NCBI GenBank assembly: GCA_900766395.1
Contig: CAAFWB010000134.1
Span: 1-13,181, forward strand
Length of the DNA: 13,181 nucleotides
Direction of reading: 5' to 3'
Origin: Clostridia bacterium
GTDB taxonomy: Bacteria; Bacillota; Clostridia; Christensenellales; UBA1242
Numbering within the stretch: the first letter of the stretch is position 1; each line of letters opens with the position of its first letter. The position numbers and the translations under genes are program-made. The notes under the pieces are model-generated. The model worked only from the letters and a program-made list of their open reading frames with translations. It was not told the origin of the DNA and made no database searches. Positions 6,212-13,181 of the stretch are shown here, in pieces.

Positions 6212-8929
6212 TTATTCTTGTTCTTGATTTTGTTCGAATGAATTTTGTTGTTTTGTTTGTGCAGTTTTTGCTTTATCTTCTTTTAAAGCATTTGAAACAA
6301 TAACGCATTGAGCCAAGGTTTGAGATGTTGACTGAATTATGCTTTCACGAACTTTGTCTTTGAGTAATCCATAAAAGTTGAATGAATCTTTGCAAAAATC
6401 ATTGATTGCTCGTTCGTTTGTCATTTGAGATATGCCAAGCTGAAACTTCGCTTGCTCAAGTCTGGTTAGGTGAGTCGTCCAAGCTTCATCATATTCGTTT
6501 AGGATTTTATTTTTCAAGTAATCATTTATGTTGTGGTAATAATCTTTTATGCTACTGATTGACTTTTTAAAGATTTTGAGTGCGAAGACACTTAAATGTT
6601 CTTTTATTTCTTTAGGGTCGGTTGACATGAGATATTGATCTGTGACTTTTGATGTGCCCATATTGTATTTTTGGAGATTCTTTCTCAAATAGTCGCCGGA
6701 TTTTTTAAAGTCTTCATCTGTCATGTCTTCGTTTTCGCCAAAATCATTGTCTGATTTTTTGCCGCGATTATAATCATCAACAATTCTTGAAATGTCATCT
6801 TGATAAAGTTGAAATAAGAATTTTTCTAGTTCTGTTGATGGTTCGCTATTAAGTTTGACATCTTCAGGATCAAAATCATCACAAATTTTAATAATATCTT
6901 CTTTTTCAGAATATAACGCAAGTCTTTGCATATTTTCTGGGGTGTTAAGATTGTAATTTTGCTCTCTCGCTTGCTTGAATTGACTTTCTGATGCTTTTTG
7001 CATATTTTCAATTATTGCAATTATTTTTGGGTCTGTGATTTCTTTGTTTGGGTTAATTTTCCTTTTTGCGAGTAAATTTAAGTATCTTGCTTCTGAATCC
7101 TCTCCAACATTAAAGGTCTCAACCATGTCATTCCAAGCAACATAAATTTCACTTGATCCTGGCTCGCCTTGTCGTCCTGCACGTCCACGAAGTTGGTCGT
7201 CAACACGACATGATGTGTTTAGTGCTGTTCCAATGACTGCAAGACCTCCGCGCTTCATAACTTCAATTTTTTCTGCATCAGTTTGTTTTTTAAAGGCTGA
7301 TTTAAGTTCGTCAAACTTTTCGCGCGCATTTTTTTCTTCTTCGTTGGAAGGTTGAAGATATGAATCGGCAAAAGATATGAGAGCAGGGGAGAAGCCAAGT
7401 TTTTCCATTTCTGCAACTGCCATAAATGTTGGATTGCCACCAAGTTTTATATCCGTTCCTCGCCCAGCCATGTTGGTTGCGATTGTGATTGAACCTAGTC
7501 TTCCGGCTTGAGCAACGATTTTGCTTTCTTCTTCATCATTTTTTGCGTTGAGAATGTTATATTTTAGGCCCAATTCGTCGAGTATTTTTGCGTATTCCTC
7601 TGAACTTTCAACTGATGTTGTTCCAAGAAGAATTGGTCTACCTGATTCATGCAGTTCAAGAATACGTTTTTTTAGAGCTTCGTTTTTGGCATCAATCGTA
7701 TGATAAAAACGGAAGTGATCATCTGTTCTGCGTAGTGGTTTGTTTGTTTCGATTTTGACAACTCTGAGCCCGTATGTTTTTTCAATTTCCTCTTCATCGG
7801 TTTTGCAGGTCCCACTCATTCCGCCAAGGTTGTCATAAAGTTTAAAGAAGTTTTGGAAGTTGACGCTTGATTTTGTTTTTGAGTATGGACTAATTTTTAC
7901 TCCTTCTTTTGCTTCAATTGCTTGTTGGATGCCGTCTTGATACTTTCTTCCATCCAAAATTCGCCCAGTTGTTTCTCCAATAATTTGAACGGTTCCGTTT
8001 TTAACAACATAATCAACATCCTTGATAAATAATGTTTGTGCTTGGAGTGCATAATTGCAGCAATTTAACAAATCTTGTGAATTTTCACTGAACAGGTTTT
8101 CAACACGATATTTATGTTCGATTTTCGCTATGCCAGCTTCAGAAAATGATGCAAACTTATGTTCTCGATCAACTTCATAGTCAATTCCTTCAACCAGTTT
8201 GTCTCTAACAAATTTTGCTATGTTATTGAGTATGGCGGTTTCTGTTAGTGTGATTTGTTCTTTTTCTGCAAGAATGAGAGGAGTGCTTGCCTCATCAAGC
8301 AAAGCGTGGTCCGCCTCGTCAATAACGATGCTATTTAGTCCGCGAAGAACTTTGTTCTTTTGAGAATTTGTGCTGTTGTCACGAAGATAATCAAATCCAA
8401 GTTCTTGTGCGGTGGTATAGGTGATATTGCACGAGTATGCGTGTTGTTTTTCTTCGATATTCATTTTTGGTGAAGAGAGTCCAACGCTCATTCCCAAGAA
8501 GCCAAAAAGTTTTGACATTTGTTCGCTGTCACGCTTTGCCAAGTAGTCGTTTGATGTGACAACATGCACATTTTTGCCACTGAGTGCATGAAGATATGCA
8601 ACAAGCGGAACAACAATTGTTTTTCCTTCACCAGTCGCCATTTCAGCAATATTTCCCTCTGCAATGGATATTCCGCCTTTGATTTGAACAGGGTATTGCT
8701 TCATGCCAAGAACTCGCCATGTTGCCTCACGGACAAGAGCAAAAGCCTCTGTCATGAGCTTGCTTTCTTTTTCGCCTTTTTGAGCTCTTTGCATAAGTTC
8801 AGCACTTTTTTGCTTGAGTTCATCATCTGACATTTTTGAAAAAGTTTCATCAAGTGCAAGAACTTTCTCAAGTTTTTTATTGAGCTTTTTTGCTCTTGAT
8901 TTTTCTATTGTTTTGTCTAATAAATCCAT
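6212..8929 (-). CDS. secA: Divergent SecA-family preprotein translocase ATPase
   Basis: This 905-residue motor uses ATP to drive proteins through SecYEG. Motor landmarks are Walker A MATGEGKT (97-104), Walker B IDEAD (203-207), the preprotein-crosslinking region around 220-370, GMSGT (370-374), NAKNDEEE (461-468), TNMAGRGTDIKLGG (485-498) and QLRGRAGRQGEPGSS (579-593). It departs from housekeeping SecA in several ways. IDEADHALLDEASTPL replaces the usual IDEVDS.LIDEARTPL, so a conserved Arg is Ser215. IGTALNTSCRVDDQLRGR replaces the usual stretch containing ESRRIDNQLRGR. The two-helix-finger region (WTTHL, 817-821) lacks the common LR repeats. The tail is Lys/Gln/Glu-rich without the Cys-containing SEC-C zinc motif. 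An acidic insert lies near 726-741. These traits recall SecA2 proteins, but it could be the only SecA of a divergent lineage. The start has GGAG 5 bases upstream. Confidence 0.93.
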   Translation of the reverse strand: MDLLDKTIEKSRAKKLNKKLEKVLALDETFSKMSDDELKQKSAELMQRAQKGEKESKLMTEAFALVREATWRVLGMKQYPVQIKGGISIAEGNIAEMATGEGKTIVVPLVAYLHALSGKNVHVVTSNDYLAKRDSEQMSKLFGFLGMSVGLSSPKMNIEEKQHAYSCNITYTTAQELGFDYLRDNSTNSQKNKVLRGLNSIVIDEADHALLDEASTPLILAEKEQITLTETAILNNIAKFVRDKLVEGIDYEVDREHKFASFSEAGIAKIEHKYRVENLFSENSQDLLNCCNYALQAQTLFIKDVDYVVKNGTVQIIGETTGRILDGRKYQDGIQQAIEAKEGVKISPYSKTKSSVNFQNFFKLYDNLGGMSGTCKTDEEEIEKTYGLRVVKIETNKPLRRTDDHFRFYHTIDAKNEALKKRILELHESGRPILLGTTSVESSEEYAKILDELGLKYNILNAKNDEEESKIVAQAGRLGSITIATNMAGRGTDIKLGGNPTFMAVAEMEKLGFSPALISFADSYLQPSNEEEKNAREKFDELKSAFKKQTDAEKIEVMKRGGLAVIGTALNTSCRVDDQLRGRAGRQGEPGSSEIYVAWNDMVETFNVGEDSEARYLNLLAKRKINPNKEITDPKIIAIIENMQKASESQFKQAREQNYNLNTPENMQRLALYSEKEDIIKICDDFDPEDVKLNSEPSTELEKFLFQLYQDDISRIVDDYNRGKKSDNDFGENEDMTDEDFKKSGDYLRKNLQKYNMGTSKVTDQYLMSTDPKEIKEHLSVFALKIFKKSISSIKDYYHNINDYLKNKILNEYDEAWTTHLTRLEQAKFQLGISQMTNERAINDFCKDSFNFYGLLKDKVRESIIQSTSQTLAQCVIVSNALKEDKAKTAQTKQQNSFEQNQEQE

Positions 8930-8946
8930 ATTTTCTCCGTTGCTTT

Positions 8947-8976
8947 ATTATACAAAATTCGCGCCGTCAAAGTCAA
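8947..8976 (-). promoter_or_regulatory. Promoter of secA
   Basis: Read on the minus strand, TTGACT (8976-8971) is followed after 18 bases by TATAAT (8952-8947), with TG just before the -10. The predicted start near 8940 leaves a leader of only about 11 bases, which just includes the CGGAG ribosome binding site (8939-8935). Confidence 0.72.
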
Positions 8977-9039
8977 TAGTTATCTTTGTAATAAAACACA
9001 AAGTTTGGATTCTTGTCTTTTTGTGCTGACGCTTCGTTT

Positions 9040-9080
9040 TGTGAAATTAATGTGAAATATTATATAAATATAATAATATT
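9040..9080. repeat. Direct and inverted repeats between the two divergent promoters
   Basis: TGTGAAAT occurs twice, at 9040-9047 and 9051-9058, exactly 11 bases apart (about one helical turn). AATATTAT (9056-9063) and ATAATATT (9073-9080) form a perfect inverted repeat beside it. Both lie between the secA and surface-protein promoters, where a shared regulator could act. The remaining 8977-9103 sequence shows nothing else that I can support. Confidence 0.4.
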
Positions 9081-9103
9081 GTCGAAAAAAAATCAAAATA
9101 TGA

Positions 9104-9132
9104 TTGACAGTGAGTTTTTCCTGACATAAAAT
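9104..9132 (+). promoter_or_regulatory. Consensus promoter of the giant surface protein gene
   Basis: TTGACA (9104-9109) is followed by a 17-base spacer and TAAAAT (9127-9132). This is a near-perfect housekeeping promoter and suggests strong expression. Transcription should begin near 9139. Confidence 0.78.
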
Positions 9133-9176
9133 TATGGTATAAATTTGAAACAGGGGTTTGCAAATTGGATAACAAA

Positions 9177-12100
9177 ATGGGGAGAGTAAAGAGCAAATTT
9201 TCTTGGGCAAAGGCAATAATATTGTTTTTGTCGTTCTTGTTTATAGCCTCAACTTTGGGTGTTTCTCTATCGCTATTTCGCGACAACACATCTGACGAGC
9301 AAAGCAATGATTTTGCACCGATTGTCTTGTCGGACAATTCTTTCAATACATTGAAATCACAAGTATCTGTTGACATGTTGGGCAAGAGTATCCTTGTTCA
9401 ACCTGTTTCTTTTGTTGTCTCAAAGGACACAACTTCAAGCATCTATGTGCGCGCGTATGTAAACTTTGATGGAGTTGCCAACGATGCCAGACAAAAACTT
9501 GCATATGAGTCTTTGACCGCAGCAACCCCAGTTGTGGGAAAATCTTACAAATGGACAAGGTTTGGTCAATATTATTATCTTTGCGACAGCTCAAACCAAC
9601 TTGTTGGCTTGTCTGCGTCGAATGCTGGAGAAGTATTCAATCTTCTTGAGAAGGAAACCAATATTGTCCCTGAAGACATTGTTGATGATAAATTTGCTAG
9701 TGGTGAAAAGGTTTCGCTTGACGTAACACTTCAATCAGTTCAAACATCAAAAGTTTCAAGCAAAAATGTCGAACAAGCGCATTCAGCATTTAATGCTGTT
9801 GAACCATCTCTTGCAAACACAAAAACTCAATGCTCGGTATATTTCTACGATGCCAATGGTTTGTCGCTTGGCAGTCAAACAGTTGCATACGGAAAGGGCG
9901 TCACAATTCCAACTCCAGCTTCTCAAACCGGAAAGCAACTCATTGGCTGGAACACAAAATCTGATTACACTGGTGCAACTCTTGACGAAGAAGATTTGTC
10001 ATCGGTTTATGAAGATTTGGTTCTCTATGCTGAATTTGATGCATTGACCTATAATGTCACTGTAATTCAGCCAGTTGACGAGGTTGGAAATCGAATCGGA
10101 ACAATAACTCCAGGCAACACAACCATGAGATATGGTCAATCACTCACATTCAGAGTTATTCCAAACACTAATTACTACATATACGGCGTTTATATCAGGA
10201 ACGAACAAACCAACCAAGTAAAAAATATTGGTTCGGTCACTGAATTTGTTGTTAATGGCTACACAAGTGATATCACAATTTGGGCTGATATTTCTCAAGA
10301 AGTTATTTTCCTTGATATCAACGGCGGAACTGGAACTCAACCAAGAATCACATTTAATGAAGATAAAACAAAATTTGTTCTTTCTGAAACGGAGCCAGTT
10401 GGACCAAACGGCAAAGAATTCTATTATTACAGCACAAATCCACTTGACAATGAAGAAGGGCAGAACGGTATAAGAATTGATCTTGGCGTGGAATATCCTT
10501 TGTCATATCTTGAAGATAACAAGGTTTTGTATGCAATTTACCTCACACCAACTGAAAATTATCAGACAGCCACAGATTATATTGTCGTCCCAAAAAATGT
10601 GACATCAATTGAAGGTAAGGGCGAAAAAAATATGTTTGGTGTTGACACGCCTGATGTAAAATTTGTCACTCTTCCAAGAAGTGTTAAGAAAATCGGCAGC
10701 GGAGCGTTCAGAAATCTTGATGGCTTGACTGGACTTTCAATGTCAACTGTTGTTGATTCAATTGGAAACTATGCATTTGAAAATTGTGTTTCGCTTGAAC
10801 AATTTGTTTTCGGACCTTTCGTAAATAAGATTGGAGAAGGAGCGTTCAAAAATTGCGTTTCACTTTCAACTTTGAGAAATTTTGAAAATATTCCTACAAC
10901 TGAATTTGTTGGAACATTTGAAGGCTGTGCAATGTTGACAAACGTTACATTGCCAAGCGTCACAACAAAAATTGAAAAAATGTTCAAGAATTGCAGCAAT
11001 TTGCTTGAGATTGTGTTGCCAGAGGGGCTTCGTAATATTGGTGAAAGCTCATTTGAGAACTGCACAGCACTCAGCACAATTGACATTCCTGCATCTGTTT
11101 CTTTCTTTGGAATAAAGGCATTCAGAAATTGTGTTGCTCTCACAGAAGTTCAAGGATTGGCAAATGTTGTTGCTGTTGAAATTCCTGATTTTATGTTTGA
11201 AAATTGTGTATCTTTGAAAGAGATCAACATTCCAAGCAATACTGCTCTTATTGGAAGCAGAGCATTTAATTCATGCTCAGCATTTGAAAAAATAACAAAT
11301 CTTTCACTTGTTAAGGTCGGGGAGGTTTGCGAAGAGGCATTTGCAAATTGTTCAAGCCTTACTGAGTTAATTTTTAATGGCAGCCTAAAAATTGTTGGTG
11401 TTAAAGCATTTTCAAATTCTTCTGTAAAAAAGGTTACGCTTTCTCAAAGACTTTCAAGCCTTGGAGAAAGTGCGTTTGAAGATTGTGCTAATTTATCAAC
11501 TGTTCAGAGTCTTGGTATTATATCGACTATTCCTCAAAATGCTTTCAGGAACTGCGTTTCATTATTTAGCATAACAATTCCAGCAACAGCAACTTCAATT
11601 GATGCTCTTGCATTTGAAAATTGTTCATCTCTTTCAAGTTTAAACATTCCTGCAAGTGTTCAAACAATTTCTGTGGATGCGTTGAAAAATGCAACCGGAC
11701 TTAAAGCAATTACCTTGCAAGGTGATTTGGCTTCACCATACAACCTTAATTCAACAAAACAAAACTGGTATTACAATACAATTCAAGTTGATTCACTCAA
11801 CAAAAAAGGTTATTACACAACAATTGTTTCGGATTGGATTGTCACAAACATCAATGGAAATAATTATATTACTGGTTATCGTGGTAACAAAAAAGATGTT
11901 TCAATTCCTTACACCATAACAAATGAGGTTGGAGAAACAACTTACATTTACGGTGTTGCTCTTGGTCAATACACCGATTCTTCATTCCAAGGCTTTGAAA
12001 ATGTTGTTATTGAAGAAGGAATTCAAGCGATATTTAATATTGATGCAAAAAATGCAGTTGATAATAGCAATGTAATTAGTTATTCATGTTTCAAAGGTAT

Positions 12101-13181
12101 GAAAACACTCAAATCAATAACACTTCCTTCAACAATGTCTTCAATCAGCAGTGGAGCATTTGCCGGATGTTCGAACTTGACAGATGTTGTTGGGCTTGAA
12201 AACACAAAAATAACAAAACTCGGAGACATTGTTCCTTTTAAAACATCGTCCATCATGAATTATGATGATTTGATTGTTATTAATGGAAGTGAAATCCGAA
12301 TTAAATATAATGATGCGTCAGACAACGTGGTTGGAGTTTTCCAAGAAACTGCCATAAAAGAAATAAAACTTCCTGCAAATCTTCAAATTATTGGCACAAA
12401 TTGTTTCATTGGTGTTCCTGTAACAGAAATTACAATCCCTGCAACAGTAAGATGTATTGGTTCTTGTGCGTTTGTAAGCATGGAAAGACTTGAAACCATT
12501 TCTGGACTTGAAAATTGCGTTCTTGATTATAAAGCGACAATCAATAATCAAACCGTTGATTGTGGCTTTGCGGCTTTTCTATATATGGAAGGCACATATT
12601 ACAACTATCCAGTATTTGGAATGTTGCCAATGTTAAAAACTCTTTCTCTTCCATCTTATGCAACAATTTATGCTGGGAATCAAACAACTGATGGCTCAAC
12701 AAACACCACGCTTATTACACAATGTCCAAGTCTTGAAACAATCATTATGATTGGAGACTGGCCACAAGAATTTAGTTTGGCAACAAGTGAAGAAAGTGAT
12801 TTTGGAATTAATTCATATCAATGGTATCTCAATGGAAAGCAAGTGACTTCTGCAATGGAAGCGGGCACCTACACAATCTTCCCTGGTTCAGACGATTCTG
12901 AATGGGTGGTTGACGAAAACGGAATGATAATTGCCTACAAAGGTTCAAACACGACAGTCACAGTTCCTGCTTCAGTTGTTCAAAACGGAAAAACAGTTCA
13001 AGTTGTTGGAGTGAAATCATTCAAAAACTCCGTTCTTATGAATGTGACATTGTCTGAGGGAATAACAAAAATTGATTCTGGTGCATTTGCCAACATGACA
13101 AAACTCAAGAGTATAAAATTTGCAAAAACAATATCAGAAATTGGCGACAAAGCATTTGAGAATTGTTCAAGTTTGGTTAGT
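9177..13181 (+). CDS. Giant secreted protein: putative TasA/camelysin-like domain, InlB-like repeats, BspA-type LRR array (3' end outside window)
   Basis: At least 1335 residues are open to the window end. A basic start and hydrophobic segment (13-33) lead to LFRDNTSDEQSNDF (33-46), which resembles the sequence after SipW-dependent signals. Residues about 40-209 (IYVRAYVNF at 89, a YYYL stretch at 132, VSLDVTLQSVQ near 179) resemble TasA/camelysin-type beta domains. InlB B-repeat-like modules follow: about 217-289 (VAYGKG, LIGWN, LYAEF), a divergent one at 292-375, and a third at 375-456 (LDINGG to VLYAIY). From about 497 come TpLRR/LRR_5 repeats (IG..AF.NC..L). Such proteins usually mediate adhesion or surface display; the ligand is unknown. 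The ATG at 9177 has GGA 7 bases upstream. An in-frame TTG at 9165 has AGGGG 8 bases upstream and could be the true start. No cell-wall anchor is in view. Confidence 0.9.
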   Translation, partial: MGRVKSKFSWAKAIILFLSFLFIASTLGVSLSLFRDNTSDEQSNDFAPIVLSDNSFNTLKSQVSVDMLGKSILVQPVSFVVSKDTTSSIYVRAYVNFDGVANDARQKLAYESLTAATPVVGKSYKWTRFGQYYYLCDSSNQLVGLSASNAGEVFNLLEKETNIVPEDIVDDKFASGEKVSLDVTLQSVQTSKVSSKNVEQAHSAFNAVEPSLANTKTQCSVYFYDANGLSLGSQTVAYGKGVTIPTPASQTGKQLIGWNTKSDYTGATLDEEDLSSVYEDLVLYAEFDALTYNVTVIQPVDEVGNRIGTITPGNTTMRYGQSLTFRVIPNTNYYIYGVYIRNEQTNQVKNIGSVTEFVVNGYTSDITIWADISQEVIFLDINGGTGTQPRITFNEDKTKFVLSETEPVGPNGKEFYYYSTNPLDNEEGQNGIRIDLGVEYPLSYLEDNKVLYAIYLTPTENYQTATDYIVVPKNVTSIEGKGEKNMFGVDTPDVKFVTLPRSVKKIGSGAFRNLDGLTGLSMSTVVDSIGNYAFENCVSLEQFVFGPFVNKIGEGAFKNCVSLSTLRNFENIPTTEFVGTFEGCAMLTNVTLPSVTTKIEKMFKNCSNLLEIVLPEGLRNIGESSFENCTALSTIDIPASVSFFGIKAFRNCVALTEVQGLANVVAVEIPDFMFENCVSLKEINIPSNTALIGSRAFNSCSAFEKITNLSLVKVGEVCEEAFANCSSLTELIFNGSLKIVGVKAFSNSSVKKVTLSQRLSSLGESAFEDCANLSTVQSLGIISTIPQNAFRNCVSLFSITIPATATSIDALAFENCSSLSSLNIPASVQTISVDALKNATGLKAITLQGDLASPYNLNSTKQNWYYNTIQVDSLNKKGYYTTIVSDWIVTNINGNNYITGYRGNKKDVSIPYTITNEVGETTYIYGVALGQYTDSSFQGFENVVIEEGIQAIFNIDAKNAVDNSNVISYSCFKGMKTLKSITLPSTMSSISSGAFAGCSNLTDVVGLENTKITKLGDIVPFKTSSIMNYDDLIVINGSEIRIKYNDASDNVVGVFQETAIKEIKLPANLQIIGTNCFIGVPVTEITIPATVRCIGSCAFVSMERLETISGLENCVLDYKATINNQTVDCGFAAFLYMEGTYYNYPVFGMLPMLKTLSLPSYATIYAGNQTTDGSTNTTLITQCPSLETIIMIGDWPQEFSLATSEESDFGINSYQWYLNGKQVTSAMEAGTYTIFPGSDDSEWVVDENGMIIAYKGSNTTVTVPASVVQNGKTVQVVGVKSFKNSVLMNVTLSEGITKIDSGAFANMTKLKSIKFAKTISEIGDKAFENCSSLVS
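10665..11720 (+). repeat. First BspA-type LRR array, about 15 units of 23-24 residues
   Basis: Each coded unit reads roughly L..V.L...V..IG..AF.NC.SL. The unit core (FRN, FENC, FKNC, FEGC and so on) recurs about 15 times over about 352 residues. Most carry Cys in the NC position, giving a ladder of stacked Cys. The DNA is diverged between units, so selection appears to act on the protein fold rather than through recent tandem duplication. Confidence 0.85.
11832..13181 (+). repeat. Three cap-plus-LRR super-modules downstream of the first array
   Basis: Three segments begin with a related cap: DWIVTNINGNNYITGYRG at about 11832, YDDLIVINGSEIRIKY at about 12261 and SEWVVDENGMIIAYKG at about 12897. 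Each leads into a short V.(I/L)P strand and then fresh LRR units (SSGAFAGCSNL near 12150, IGSCAFVSMERL near 12457, IDSGAFANMTKL near 13074). The last continues past the window end. Confidence 0.65.

Noticed and set aside
9165..9176. TTG at 9165 as definite start of the surface protein
   Set aside because: AGGGG at good spacing supports it, but the ATG at 9177 also has a GGA at 7 bases. The two add or remove only four residues, so it is kept as an alternative.
9047..9385. Minus-strand frame overlapping the surface-protein promoter and start
   Set aside because: It overlaps a consensus plus-strand promoter and the signal sequence of a much longer gene, and has no ribosome binding site or family resemblance.
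10769..11143. 124-residue minus-strand frame inside the LRR array
   Set aside because: Its repetitive appearance (QFLNA, QFSNA) is simply the antisense of the LRR unit core on the plus strand.
10665..13181. Possible CRISPR or DNA tandem repeat array
   Set aside because: The periodicity exists at the protein level only. The DNA units are diverged, all lie in one open frame, and there are no identical repeats separated by spacers.

Overview
The window is an AT-rich, densely packed bacterial chromosome segment. It uses the standard code: TGA serves as a stop and Trp is TGG. Shine-Dalgarno sites, consensus sigma-70/sigma-A promoters, intrinsic terminators, an InlB/BspA-type surface protein and a possible SipW-type export signal together suggest a low-GC Firmicute, perhaps an uncultured anaerobic gut Clostridia or Bacilli lineage. 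That placement is inference. No mobile element, CRISPR array, tRNA or rRNA was seen, and no stretch longer than about 230 bases lacks a gene.

Layout. 2-892 is the 3' end of polA (DNA polymerase I, polymerase domain). 961-2700 is aspS, with its own promoter and two back-to-back terminators. 2877-5475 is a tightly coupled three-gene operon under a consensus promoter: a calcineurin-like metallophosphoesterase, a second protein that looks like a phosphoesterase with lost metal ligands, and an 80-residue zinc-ribbon/coiled-coil protein. 5643-6188 is a membrane-anchored lytic transglycosylase that converges on secA through a shared bidirectional terminator. secA (8929-6212, minus strand) encodes a divergent SecA-family ATPase. 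Transcribed away from it is a very large secreted protein (9177 to beyond the window end). It has an N-terminal region resembling SipW-dependent TasA/camelysin proteins, then InlB-like repeats, then a long BspA-type leucine-rich repeat array.

Functional links. polA and aspS are housekeeping genes. The lytic transglycosylase, SecA and the giant LRR protein all concern the cell envelope: wall opening, export, and a possible export substrate. The SecA is not a textbook copy, so a dedicated SecA/substrate pairing is worth testing. The least familiar element is the phosphoesterase, pseudo-phosphoesterase and zinc-ribbon operon. Its spacing implies co-translation and probably a shared complex, and I know of no described system with this composition.
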